From positions 3,679,102 through 3,743,101 of the forward strand of contig SMSO01000025.1 of assembly GCA_004764695.1 (NCBI GenBank): a stretch of 64,000 nucleotides of DNA. The letters are read 5' to 3'. Positions 1 through 11,775 of the stretch are shown one piece after another. The notes beneath the pieces are model-generated. The model was not told where the DNA came from and did not search any database. It was given only the letters and a program-made list of their open reading frames with translations. Source of the stretch: Schizochytrium sp. TIO01. Its lineage: Eukaryota; Sar; Bigyra; Thraustochytrida; Thraustochytriidae. The position numbers and the translations under genes are program-made. Numbering within the stretch: the stretch's first letter is position 1; each line of letters opens with the position of its first letter.

Positions 1-2710
1 ATCATATTCTAAAGTGTACAAAACTATGTACCCTATGACAGTACGAGATCCATAGGTGAAAATGGTTCTGATTTCTCGAATTCTCTAAAGAATTAAATTT
101 GCACTTATATCAAAGTTTGATATTCAATTTGAATGCGTACCTTTTGAACCAGGAAGGCCTGTTGTGCTCTGCTCCTTTCCTATATGTAGCGAGCCACAGT
201 TTTAAATGATATAAGAATCGCTCTCACCACGGAGTGCTCAATCCTAATGAATGTATTACTTCATTCAATCCACAAGGTAGGGTCAGAAGCTTGATAGAGT
301 AATATTTTCTTTACTTTTTACTTTCAGTCATTGTAATCGAGCTCTGCCATCGTGCCAATTCCCTATTTTCTCATACACTCAATAGAAAGGTTTCTTGAAC
401 TCTTTGATGTCATACTTTGAGCACTGACTTGATGGAGATTCTAGTTCAAGTGCCGAAAATCTAGAGCAAGGTATCCACATCCCAAAGCTCGACGGAAGGT
501 CTTTCAATGACAGTCTCTTACCCTCCAAATTACACGAGTTCGAGATTTCCCCCCACCATCCTAGAAAAGATAAATTTTCCACACGCTGCTTCACAAGGTC
601 TCCAAGGAAATCAATAAATAGCTATCTCGAGTAGGCCAGGGTGATTACCACCAACACATATATTTCAATAGTTGAGAGTGCCTGGCCACCTACTTGCTAC
701 TACTCGTAGATGCATTTGGATACCATGCAATTTTCTTACTCCAACATGGTCTTTTGTGGCAATCCTTAGAATAGGCAAACTACCTTTTCCCTACAAAGCA
801 AGAATATCAATGATTATCCATGCTTAATCGTTTCCTCTAGCTAGAGTACAGTTCAGGAATAGAACTCAACTCAGCTCTTCTCGAAGTTGCAAAGGTCCGA
901 AGAACCGCGACACCCTCACGAAAGCAAAGCGTGCCTTTGCGAGTTCCTTCGAGTTTGACTCCCACAATCAAGAAACATTCAAAACACCTTTCAACTACAC
1001 AATCCACGCCCCAGAAGAACTTCCCCAAATCGAATTGATCAAAGAGCGAGCGAAAGTCCAATGATTCTTCTGAAATTGACAAACTCAGACTCTGCCGCAC
1101 CGCGATGGTGTCTCTTCTTCTTCTTCTTACTGCTCCCACAAAGTGCTAGTACCATCCTACTATTTCCAGTACCAGTCCAGTTTGCGGAACCCCAAATCGA
1201 ATTCACTATCTCGCTTCCTCCAATCCGCCTTTATGGCCTTGTAGTAGAAATAGTCTCCTCAGAGCTGCAGAGAACATTGTTCTCATCACCCATATAGATA
1301 GGTATAGATAGGTTCAACCTAGGTGCCTATAGATAAGCAGAAAAGGAAAAAGGAAAACCTCAGAAGAACCTGAGAAGCAACAGCGTCGATTGATCTAGAG
1401 AAAGCCTCCTTGGTGCGTAGCTTCTTTTGAGCTAGCCTCCGGCTTGAGTAAGCAGGTGCCGACGTGCCTTAAACCCCAATACTGCGCGGCCTCGAGACAC
1501 CCAGGAACCCTCCTCAGGCGGCTTCGAGAGTTTTCAAGAAAGAGAGAAACAATGATTTAATTCCAAGAAAGCCACAGAAGCAGAAGGAAAACACGCACTT
1601 ACTCACTCTCCTGAGTTAAATACACTTCGGAGCGCTAAGACTCTCTATTGCATTATAGGAGCGAAGTGCACTAAATTTCGATTAAAATACAGTGAAAGAA
1701 GAATAGCACTAACCCTCTGCTAAGGAATAGTGTAGTATAATGGAAAAGGACAGTGAGAAGGAAAAGAAAAGAAAAGGAAAGAAAAGGAAAGAAAAGGAAA
1801 AGCTTTCTTTTTTTCTTTCCTTTGTTATTGCTTTCTTTCTGTCGGTCATTCATTGTAATTGCAGAAATTGACACGACGATCGTAAACTTACGCAGAACCC
1901 TCAGTCTGTGGCAGGTTATCGTCATATTGGGTTTCATCTGTTTGCCTGCTAGAAAAGTTCTGACCTTCTTCGCGAATCGAGATGGTTTTTGATACCCAAT
2001 TATTGACTGAATGAAGACCTGATGATCACAATGTCTTTCTCTATTTCTTTGTCTTTTCTTTTTCTCATGGCTTCTATTTTTTCCTTTTCTTTTCTTTTTG
2101 CCTGCCCTGTAATCAACTTGACAGAACTTCAAAGAAACCGGGCTGATCTTCTCGCCACAGTAGACTTTACCAGCACTGCAAATGAGGTATACCCTCCAAA
2201 GTGACTTATAGAGAGACTCCACACTAGAGCAAACTCATCAAGAAAGAAAAGACGTCCCCCCGCCGCACCTGCTACCACTCCTTATCAGAGTCCTACCCCT
2301 CTGCTTTGCTCTGCAGCACTTACTACAAGCCTATAGAGAGGCCCTTCTCTACTATGGCTGGAGCTGCTTAGTTAGTGGCTGGCAGGGATAGCGCCTCTCC
2401 CTTATGCAAAACACTAGCAGTGGCAATGCTTTCAAGATAGACGAGAATGAGGACTAGGAATCCAATTGATTGAAGTGAGCGCGATGCATCAATCAAACAA
2501 AGTCTGCACAGCCAGCACGTCAAGACCGATGCTGCTCCGGAGGAGCTTCGGGCGAGCGCCACCTTCGAGAGCTTGCGCTTGTCGCAAGTTTATTGCAATA
2601 GACCAATGTTCAACGAATGAATTGGTCAAGTGACGAATTGTGGATGGCACTGGCGTTCTTCGTTGACTCACTCACTCATTGCATTGATCTAATATTTGGT
2701 AGGCTATAAA

Positions 2711-2740
2711 CGATAGTATACGATAGTATACGATAGTATG
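2711..2740. repeat. Three tandem copies of a 10-base unit
   Basis: The unit CGATAGTATA occurs three times head to tail; the last copy differs at its final base. It lies in non-coding sequence just before the CATT/CACT array. Confidence 0.9.
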
Positions 2741-2836
2741 TTGGGTTTTATAATTGAACAATTGAATAGTCAATCTGTCTGTGGAGGGAGTTATTTCTTT
2801 GCCTGCGAACTACGGATAGTTTGGTCTGTCTATCTG

Positions 2837-2915
2837 TTCATTCATTCATTCACTCATTCATTCACTCATTCATTCACTCATTCACTCATTCACTCATTCA
2901 CTCATTCACTCATTG
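2837..2915. repeat. CATT/CACT tetranucleotide microsatellite
   Basis: About 79 bases alternate CATT and CACT units in a patterned order. Translated, it gives a meaningless His-Ser-Phe-Thr repeat, so open frames across it are not genes. Confidence 0.9.
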
Positions 2916-3463
2916 ATTGTTTTTTTAATTTTGATGGCATTCTTCACCTCAAAGTGAAGAATGCGGTCTTCTACATCGATACGAGCAGCGCAAGTTGAAG
3001 AACGAAGAACGAATGCAGGAATGGAGAAATCCTTGCGGCACTTCCCGTGGCAGAGAGTGCGGAGCGAGGATGCACAGAAGACGCAGAAGACGCCGCAGAA
3101 GAGTCAGAGTCAGAGTCAGAAGCAGAGTCAGAGTCAGAAGCAGAAGCAGAAGAAGAAGAGTCTCATCTCACAACTGCGATGAGGAAAGCGGAGAAGAAGA
3201 GGAAGTGAAAGAAAACAGCGAAAGAAAAACAGAAAAGAGAGAGAGAGAAAGGAAAGTCCAGAAAAGGAGAGACGAATAGAAGCACAGTAGGCGACACTAG
3301 CAGTTGACTAGGTGGCTAGTGGCTATCTAGTTAGGCAGAAAGACAGAGAGAAAGAAAGAAAGAAAAGAAAGAAAAGAAAGAAAGACAGAAAGAAAGGGGA
3401 ATGAAGAGGGACTACGGAAATGGAGAATATGAATAGAGAGAAAGCAGAGAGAGCAATTGATGT

Positions 3464-3530
3464 ATAATAAGTTGATAAGTATAATAAGTTGATAAGTATA
3501 ATAAGTTGATAAGTATAATAGTTGATAAGT
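3464..3530. repeat. 17-base tandem repeat, four copies
   Basis: The unit ATAATAAGTTGATAAGT is repeated exactly at 3464, 3481 and 3498. A fourth copy at 3515 has lost one base. A TTTG run follows directly. Confidence 0.92.
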
Positions 3531-3788
3531 GTATTATTTGTTTGTTTGTTTGTTTGTTTACTGTAGGTAAAGTTTACTCTTTCCTCACTCAGTGTTGTGA
3601 GGATAAGTATATATAAAGTAAAGAAAAAGAAATCGAAATCGAAATCGAAGTCAGAAGGAGAAAAGGAGGGCAGCAGAGCCGCACGGACTCGCAGCAGACG
3701 CGAGCCACGCCCCGCGAGCGAACTCCGCAGCGCACGCAAAGAAGCACACAGACAGCAGACAGGCGGAAGCGCCCCTCGCTCGAACAGA

Positions 3789-5538
3789 ATGGCGGACAAG
3801 GCCAAGGAGACCATGGAGCGCATGCGCAACATGAAGGTGCCCTCCGGAGGCGGTGGCGGCATCGCTCGTGGCGCCGCTGCGCTCATCTTCGGAGGTGGCG
3901 CCCTCGCCTTCCTCGGATACAGCTCACTGTAAGTTCAAGAAGAAACACGACGCCACTGGACAAAGACTGGCCTTGGTCGAAAGGTGCGCTTGCGAAGGCG
4001 AAGACTCCGTGGGATGGGCCTCGCTCGAGAAGGATCATGCCGCATCCAGCCATATTGGTGCCTAGTTATCGCCTAAATGAGCGATAGGTAGGCACACGGA
4101 GACTGCGCAAGACCCAAGCCAGCCTGAGGGAGAATGGGTAGGAGGGTGGAGACACGGGAGGACTGCGGCGGAGAGTTTACGTCGATCACGGAAACGCTGA
4201 GGGCGTAGAGGAGGACAATGAGCAGAGAAACGAGGAAAAAGAGATGATGCTTGCTTTGGTCTTTCTTCTTTCTTTTTTTCTTTCCTTCGTGCTAATAAGT
4301 TGTACTGTTTTCGTTAGAAGCTACTAGAGAGTAACCAAGTGATCTCAAGTGCCATAGAGACAACCTCAGTTGACAAAGACAAGGCAAAATGGATGCGCTC
4401 TGGTGGATAGATACAGTGGACGGGGTGGAAAGCAACACAAAGAGTTAGCTAATTAGTCTGTGCCTTCGACTATATGGTGTTGTTGTTGTTGTTTTCACGA
4501 TGGAATTATGATGGCGGGATTATTCTTTTTTTTTTGGGGGGGGGGGGAGGGAGGATCGATCTGCGGTCTGGATTTGAGTCTTATGTTTTGTTTATCATGC
4601 ACAGAATGACTAATGAATTTACTTCGAATTATTGCAAACGATGGATCATATTTGGGAAAATGAAAATCATTGCTATGACTGGCTGTACACTGGTTTGGTT
4701 TCTATGTTTTTGTTTTGCTGGATGTAAATGGACTATTTTGCTGCGGAAATGAATAACAATTTATCTACACAGCTTCGATGTGCCCTCTGGTCACAAGGCT
4801 GTCATGTTCAACAGGGTGACTGGTCTCCGTGAGCAGACATACGGTGAAGGTATCCACGCCCGCGTGCCCTGGTTTGAGTACCCCACCATCTACGATGTGC
4901 GTACCCGCCCCCGCAACATCTCCTCCCTCACTGGCTCCCGCGATTTGCAGATGGTCAACATTGCCATCCGTGTGCTCCACCGCCCGGACAGCAGCCACTT
5001 GCCATCCATCCACCGCCAGCTCGGAACTGACTACGACGAGCGTGTTCTTCCCTCCATTGTGAACGAGGTCTGTAAGCAGGTTGTCGCCCAGTTCAACGCC
5101 TCCCAGCTTATCACCCAGCGTGAGCAGGTTTCCCAGCTCATCCGACGAAACCTTATGGTTCGTGCCCAGCATTTCAACATTCTCCTTGAGGATGTGTCCA
5201 TCACCGAGCTCAAGTTCGGTCGCGAGTACTCTAGTGCCGTCGAGCGCAAGCAAGTTGCCCAGCAGGAGGCTGAGCGCGCTCGCTTCCTTGTCGACAAGGC
5301 CCTCCAGGACAAGCGCTCCATTGTTATCCGCGCTCAGGGTGAGGCCAAGTCTGCCGAGCTCATCGGTAAGGCCATCCAGGACAACCCCGGTTTCGTCGAG
5401 TTGCGCCGCATCGAGGCCGCCAAGGAGGTTTCCGAGACCCTCTCTCACTCTGCCAACCGCGCCTTCCTCAGCGCCGAGAACCTCATGCTTGGTCTCGTTG
5501 CTCCTTCCCAGAGCGCTGTCGACATTGCCAAGAAGTAA
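3789..5538 (+). CDS. PHB2: Prohibitin-2 (two exons)
   Basis: Inner mitochondrial membrane scaffold that forms ring complexes with prohibitin-1 and chaperones membrane proteins. The model joins 3789..3928 and 4773..5538 across an 844-base intron with a GTAAGT donor and a CACAG acceptor. This gives 301 residues, the usual PHB2 length. The splice rebuilds the conserved junction between the N-terminal membrane segment (Gly/Ala-rich, about residues 20-45) and the band-7/SPFH domain, where GHKAVMFNR is diagnostic. A coiled coil (AQQEAERARFLV...RAQGEAKSAELIG) and the C-terminal NRAFLSAENLMLGL region follow. Codons mostly end in C or G, as in a highly expressed gene. The intron holds a T10-G12 homopolymer junction. 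PHB1 is less likely, given the length and the basic, Gly-rich N-terminus. Confidence 0.95.
4526..4547. repeat. T10-G12 homopolymer junction inside the prohibitin intron
   Basis: Ten T followed directly by twelve G, then further G-rich sequence. It lies within the 844-base intron of the prohibitin gene. Such a tract is slippage-prone and its length in the assembly should be treated with care. Confidence 0.9.
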
Positions 5539-7197
5539 TAGATTTTCTATCCCTTTTTTTATTTTCACTCCATCACGCTTGACGCAATTTCTTTCTATGA
5601 TGTCTCATCTTTCCTTTGATTTAGTCCACGTCTAGAATCTATTATACCATCTTTCTCTCTATAGAAATGTACTTTTCATATGTTTACGCCTTTGGGAATG
5701 GGTATCTGAGGCATCGATCTAGCTGTCAAATTACCTTCACTGTTTTTATAATTAGGTATTAGTTGGTTTCACTTTTTCAATAGAATCTTAAGCTTTAGGC
5801 TTGTGGTCATCTTCATCTTCGTATACCTTTTTGTCTCTAAAACTACGTAAATTGCATTTATTTCATGAATATGTTTGGACCGGTGCTTGGCTAATGCTGG
5901 TTTTCTGACATCAAATAAATACGGCTTCAAAAAGGAAAGTTGTTTGAAACGTTTCAAACCTAGAGCTTATAGTTTCTATCAAAAAGTTGGACTTGGCACA
6001 TAGGAACGTATTTTTTAAAAGCATTTGTTTAGAAGAAAAAATTGAACTTGCTTAGACCGATGTTTGTCTAATACCAACTTTCAGGAATGAATTTAGATAT
6101 TATTTTTTAAATAAAAGAGAGATGGCACGTGTAAAGCAATAGTTCGAACAGACTTAATGAATGCGTGTTTGATCTTTTGGTACCTGAGAAACGTCTGGAA
6201 AAATCAATTTAGGATCTATCAGCTCACAAGTTCATTGCCACTATAGTCAAAACCCAGCCTTAGTAACCACCGCGATAATTGCATACTTGTGTGGGATGCT
6301 GTAATAAGTGACATGATGCGCACAACCTATTTTCTTCCGACATTTACCTAATCAACTATTTCTATTTCAATGATCGGCAATTGCTCATCTTCCTATGATG
6401 ATGGACTATGAGAAGATGAAGGGAAAATCTAAAAATTGTGTTCTCGTTCCCGTATTTTATAGGCTTTTTCCATATACGTGGTGTGCATAGTAATACCAAT
6501 AAGGAGATGCGTTGGAAAAAAAAAGGGAAAAAAGGGAAAAGCGTTGCGCAAATGAGAACACCATGCACAGCGCGGTGCCTGTGAACAGCGAGCTGGATAT
6601 CAATGGGTGGCGTGAATAGCACGAACATGGCACCGCGGAAGCTGACTAAGTCATACTTTAACCTAGATCTATCTACCCTGATCATTTTGTGAGCGTCCAG
6701 TGAAGACTGGTGGCATTGACTCCGCGACGGATGGCTCTCTAAGGTAATTACTTTGGCTCGAGTTCTATTCCCTTTGCTTGCTTGGTACATAGTTTGATAG
6801 CTAGTTAGCTAGGTTTACATACTTGCCTCTGCCTGTGAGCTACGACATTGGTCACAAGATTGTGCCAACGCAGAGGCACGAGTACAAAATCAAAGGCTGA
6901 GTTTGCAAGGGGCCACATTGCAGAGAGCAAGCAATAAACTTAGGAAGATTAGATATAATATCAAAGAGGTAAATCTGAAGCAAAGCTTTCTCCAGCAAGA
7001 GAGAAAGCAAAACAAAGAACAGCAGTCATAGGTAGCTTCTCTTTGTAGAAATCAGATCATTTCTCAAAATCGGAACAATCTGCATTTTTCTTTAATCATA
7101 CTCGGGTTTGACACAGTAGTCACTCAGTGCGCTGGAGAAGCTCGAGCCTTCTTGACAGCAAAAGCCACTACCACGCAATCTTGCACTTCAAGAAGCA
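5539..7197. other. AT-rich intergenic stretch
   Basis: It lies between the prohibitin stop and the CCDC81-like start. The first ~100 bases are the likely 3' UTR of prohibitin. The rest is AT-rich with only short, unconvincing open frames on either strand. I see no RNA gene or mobile element. Confidence 0.6.
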
Positions 7198-8937
7198 ATG
7201 GTAAAAACAACGCTAACTCGTGAAGGGCTGTTCGAGCGAGTTCTACTCGAATCCAAGGGAGGATGCAAAGGAAGCGCCTCGGCTCGTAAGGCACGCACAA
7301 TAATGCTCCAAGGCCTCACATTTGGCAAACTTGAACTGGTCTGGCAAAGATTGGCCGTCACCATTGCAGAATCGCTACGCACTGAAAAGGGAGTTCATGT
7401 TCCTCAAATTGGGCGTTTTGGCTTGAACCGCGCTGATGAAAACCGGCCGTGCTTTGTCATCGCTGAATCATGGGCTCGAGCGCACGGTGTAGATGCAGGT
7501 AGTCGCAAGCCAGTTCAGCTTGGCACCATGACGGATTTAAGCCTTACGAAGCTCTCTCTTGAGACGAGACTCCCAAAGGATGAGGTCAAGGCGATCATCA
7601 CTACTCTTTTTCACTGCCTCGGCATTGCCTTGGAGGATCGTCAGCAGGCAGCCCACGTTGAGCTTAATGAGGTCGGTAGTTTTCAAGGCGACCATGGCCG
7701 TCTTTGGTTTGATTATGGATCTCGCAGATCGACACGTGCTCGACAGCATAAGCGATCTGTTGAGGGTGAAGACGATGAACGATCTGTTGCATCCTTTCAG
7801 CGAGAGCCATTGGCTTCGTCTCGTACACTGTGCTTGACGGGACGGAGTAGTAGCTCCGATTCAGCCTCGTCTAGCACATTCGCCCGTGGTGGTGAAAGTG
7901 AGGCTCCGGATCTCCCGGTCCCCAAACTTAATCTGATAGGAGGCAGCAGTTCCAATGACATGCTAGGTAGACTACAGGAAAGCAAATACGAAGACACGAG
8001 CTTCCACGATGCTGCGGATGGTTTGTATGACTTTTCTGAAAGCGAAGATAATCACAGTCTAGCATCTGAATTCATGGACAAGCTGGGCATGGACAAGCGC
8101 CCAAGAACAGCCTATGCTGGCTCCGTGGCATCCTCTGACTCTTGGGATGTTTCAACAGAAGCTTCAGGCCCAATTGTGCATCCAATTTTCCTTCACCGTG
8201 ATCGCAGAACTGACCTACTGCATACCTTTGTGGAGGACCGCCAGAATCGACGAAGCAAAGCCCTGCGATCATACTTTGAAACTGAGTTCAAAAGAATTGC
8301 AGAAGAACTTAAGGATGATCTAAGTGGCTTGGAGCAACAAGATCGTGATATTGCCCGTCGCAATGAAATTAGTGAAATGGCCTACCGCGACAAGTTACTT
8401 CAGATGAAGCGCGATCAGCTGGACTTGAACGAATTCCTTATCAAGCAAGCGCAGGAACGCCGAGATCGCGAAGGGAAAGAACGTGCAGACCTCCGCGGCT
8501 CAGGTCGTATCTTCGCAGACGAGGGTCCGAAGGCCTTTCCTGTAGAAGGAGACCCGGACTACATCGGAGCTGCTCTCACCAAGGCACGGCTGAAGGATGC
8601 GCTAAGGTCTCAAATTCGAGATAGGACAAGACGACAGCGCGAAGAACGCGCTAATAACATTGCCGAGGAGCGACTTTTAGTCGATAGCAATGTCAAGCTA
8701 TTACGCGCAGATCGCGTCAAGCAAGCCAAGAAACGCGAAAGGACGCGTCGGGATCTACAAGAGCACTGGCGAAAACAAACTGAAATCGCAGGCATGCAAC
8801 GATTGCTAACAGAAGCAAAAAACGGCAAGATCATTGCACACACACAAAGCGAAGCAGGGTTGTTGACTGTCAGAAGCGTTCGAGGTAGTGCACGTCAAAC
8901 TGCCTTAGCATTGACGGACCCAAGCTCTCCAATCTAA
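7198..8937 (+). CDS. CCDC81-like protein with paired HU-type domains
   Basis: A 579-residue protein. The N-terminal ~170 residues match the eukaryotic HU-like pair seen in CCDC81. The first unit (about 25-105) has the LTFGKLELVWQRLAVTIAESL helix and the strand VHVPQIGRFGLN, a typical HU beta-hairpin pattern followed by a PCFVIAESWARAH segment. The second unit (about 105-170) contains VELNEVGSFQGDHGRLWF. A low-complexity Ser/Asp/Glu-rich linker follows (about 180-330). The rest is strongly charged and helical (about 350-545), a probable coiled coil. CCDC81 relatives occur in ciliated eukaryotes and are placed at centrosomes or basal bodies, so a role in the flagellar apparatus of zoospores is inferred. 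ATG at 7198 is the first in frame; no intron is needed. Confidence 0.7.
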   Translation: MVKTTLTREGLFERVLLESKGGCKGSASARKARTIMLQGLTFGKLELVWQRLAVTIAESLRTEKGVHVPQIGRFGLNRADENRPCFVIAESWARAHGVDAGSRKPVQLGTMTDLSLTKLSLETRLPKDEVKAIITTLFHCLGIALEDRQQAAHVELNEVGSFQGDHGRLWFDYGSRRSTRARQHKRSVEGEDDERSVASFQREPLASSRTLCLTGRSSSSDSASSSTFARGGESEAPDLPVPKLNLIGGSSSNDMLGRLQESKYEDTSFHDAADGLYDFSESEDNHSLASEFMDKLGMDKRPRTAYAGSVASSDSWDVSTEASGPIVHPIFLHRDRRTDLLHTFVEDRQNRRSKALRSYFETEFKRIAEELKDDLSGLEQQDRDIARRNEISEMAYRDKLLQMKRDQLDLNEFLIKQAQERRDREGKERADLRGSGRIFADEGPKAFPVEGDPDYIGAALTKARLKDALRSQIRDRTRRQREERANNIAEERLLVDSNVKLLRADRVKQAKKRERTRRDLQEHWRKQTEIAGMQRLLTEAKNGKIIAHTQSEAGLLTVRSVRGSARQTALALTDPSSPI

Positions 8938-9118
8938 TGATGAGAAAATGAAAAAGAAACAGTAAAAAAAACGAGATGTTGAAGAAAGACAAAATATACC
9001 TTGCGCTCTCTCCTTCACCACGCTTGCAACTCTTCTTCATCACTTCTCCACCAGGAGATAGTGGAAAATAAATTGTGAATGGTGATGAAGTGCGTGAGCA
9101 AACATGCAAGCTAATCAA

Positions 9119-10024
<906 letters not shown>

Positions 10025-10857
10025 CGTGCCCCGAAGATAGCTCGCTCCTGCGCAAGCTCCTCGTCTGGCCTCTCTGTCCTTCTGTTCTGGTTGCCGCCTT
10101 CGCTCTCCTTGTTTTCGCCTCTTTCCCGCGACCCAAGTTTTCCCTATTTAGAGTATAGCCTATCCCTAAGCCCGTCGCCGCCACCGCTACCGCTGGTCAT
10201 CACTACTGTCGAACGCAAAAGAACCATACCCTAACCTCGGTGTGGTTATACGGCGCAGTTATGCGCCGGTTCTCTAAATGGGTGCGGAACGGGTGCCATT
10301 GGTTCCGCTGCCACACGATACAGGTAGGGTCAGAGCTAGGCAGATGGGTAGGAGTTTAGAGGATGGTAAGTGCTAGGAAGTGTAGGCATCATTGATGGGA
10401 GTGGGGTTTCGAAGAGACCTTGGAATTCTGACTCGTGGCGCTTGCTACTTTGGAGCTCTTGCCCTTGAGTTACGTTGGAAAAGATCCGCTGGGCTCTTCA
10501 GGTGCTAGGAATTGTCTTAACTGCAACTATTGCGACCTTCAGGCAGTAGTAGAGTAATTCCGAGTTCGCCATGCTTTGGAAGTGATCATGGTGGACGGCT
10601 GAGAAGATCAATATAGGAGTTCGCTATTGGTATATAGGATTGTGAGAAGTAGTAAGGATGCAAAGATGCAAGGTAGGACTACTTAGGCCGTGGCTAGTGC
10701 ACGGGCAAGAGCCGCGGTTACTGATAACTAACGACGGGATCTTCATGTTAACCTGTTGAAAGATAGAGTGATAGGAGAACTTGAAGGAAGGCAAGGAAGA
10801 TAGCGATTAGGCAAAAGCGAACGACAGGAATTGACTGTGCGAGGAGGACTTGCAAGC
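10025..10857. other. Divergent promoter region with a folded element
   Basis: This separates the minus-strand ubiquitin-L40 start from the plus-strand gene at 10858. The first ~200 bases are probably the ubiquitin-L40 promoter and leader. Bases 10240-10316 can fold into a three-way junction, entered separately. No protein gene is supportable. Confidence 0.6.
10240..10316. other. 77-base inverted-repeat cluster able to form a three-way junction
   Basis: An outer stem pairs GTGTGG (10240-10245) with CCACAC (10311-10316). Inside are two perfect 7-bp hairpins: CGGCGCA/TGCGCCG with a GTTA loop (10251-10268), and GCGGAAC/GTTCCGC with an 11-base loop (10284-10308). The size and closing stem recall a tRNA, but I can place neither an anticodon arm nor a TTC-type T loop. 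It could be a small RNA or a promoter element; the sequence does not decide. Confidence 0.4.
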
Positions 10858-11775
10858 ATGGACGAGAAGCCAGACACCGAGGCTTGCAAGACACAGGAAC
10901 GTGTGACAGAGGAGATGTCGAAGACTGGAGCTACAACGGAGGAAAACTCCGAAGAAACTGAGGCTGGGAAAGCACCACAGTCTGCAGATGTCGTGTCAAT
11001 CTTGCAGTCGAGCGTCAAGGCTCTCGAAGCTTCAGTGGGGAGTGCGTTCTCGAAGATGGGACAAAGTTTACAACAAAGCGTCTCAATGATGGAGAGCATG
11101 AATGGTATGATGGAGGAGTACGTCACAAGAGGTCTGCGGATCAAAGCCAAGGTACAACCTGGCTCTCAAGGCAAGGCCCACCTAGTCCGCGTTAACATCT
11201 TGAATACTTCACGAATTCCGCTGCTTAATCTCTGTGTAAAGTTGACAACTAGTAATGGAAAAAACGGAAGTGAAGATAACCACAATCATAGCGATGAGTC
11301 TGAGCAAAACTGTCAAGAAAAGTCGATTGAGGCCCTTGGTTCGGAGAAAAATCTCAATGTATTTTTTGACGACCTTGACCTGATTACTGGTACAGAGGTA
11401 CTTATCCGTGTGGAGTTCCCAAGCCCCGGTACTGGAAAGATCTTGGGTGCAAATATATCAGTTGTTGTGAAAGCGCGGGAGGTGGATACTTTTGTCTTTA
11501 GTGAAGATGCTCTGCCCTTAGAACAAGCTTGTAGCAAGCTTGAGACAGTTGGTCCTTTATCTGTTCGAGAAGCCCTCGGAATCAGCCCCTTAGGGGCTTT
11601 GATTACAAACAAGGGGATTTATATTGCTCCGGCACTACACCTTGGAGTTCGTGTTGAAGGGCCTTTGGAAGATGGGTCCGTGGACGTATATCTCTTCAAC
11701 ATGAATTCAGATCTTGATGATACTTTGTCGTCTACGTTTGCCATGGAGTTAGAGCTGCACGACTCGGAAGAGTAG
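10858..11775 (+). CDS. Unrecognised protein with coiled coil and beta-rich domain
   Basis: A 305-residue protein I do not recognise. ATG 10858 is the first in-frame ATG. Residues 1-45 are acidic and low-complexity. About 50-90 is a helical, coiled-coil-like stretch (VVSILQSSVKALEASVGSAFSKMG, then a Met-rich heptad region). The rest is beta-rich: GLRIKAKVQPG, HLVRVNILNTSRIPLLNLCVKL and VLIRVEFPSPGTGKILGANISVVVKA read like strands of an immunoglobulin- or C2-like sandwich, interrupted by an Asn/Asp/His-rich loop. The C-terminus again looks strand-rich (IYIAPALHLGVRVEG, VDVYLFNMNS). There is no signal peptide or membrane segment. The intact long frame and regular codon use support a real gene. 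Confidence 0.65.
   Translation: MDEKPDTEACKTQERVTEEMSKTGATTEENSEETEAGKAPQSADVVSILQSSVKALEASVGSAFSKMGQSLQQSVSMMESMNGMMEEYVTRGLRIKAKVQPGSQGKAHLVRVNILNTSRIPLLNLCVKLTTSNGKNGSEDNHNHSDESEQNCQEKSIEALGSEKNLNVFFDDLDLITGTEVLIRVEFPSPGTGKILGANISVVVKAREVDTFVFSEDALPLEQACSKLETVGPLSVREALGISPLGALITNKGIYIAPALHLGVRVEGPLEDGSVDVYLFNMNSDLDDTLSSTFAMELELHDSEE

Larger units (their letters stand above)
1..3788. other. Gene-free repeat-rich stretch upstream of prohibitin
   Basis: No supportable gene. Open frames here are short and overlap on both strands, or translate simple repeats. Visible contents are three copies of a 10-base unit (2711-2740), a CATT/CACT tetranucleotide array (about 2837-2915), a purine-rich run (3070-3260), a 17-base tandem repeat (3464-3530) and a TTTG run (about 3537-3560). 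The last ~190 bases before 3789 become GC-rich and are probably the promoter and 5' leader of the prohibitin gene. Confidence 0.6.

Noticed and set aside
1671-2222. 183-residue minus-strand frame
   Set aside because: Built on purine/pyrimidine-rich low-complexity sequence with an opposing frame over the same bases. No recognisable protein pattern.
4765-5568. 267-residue minus-strand frame over prohibitin exon 2
   Set aside because: Antisense shadow caused by biased third positions in prohibitin.
10240-10316. tRNA gene
   Set aside because: A 77-base length with a closing stem suggested a tRNA, but no anticodon arm or T-loop consensus can be placed. Kept only as a structured element.
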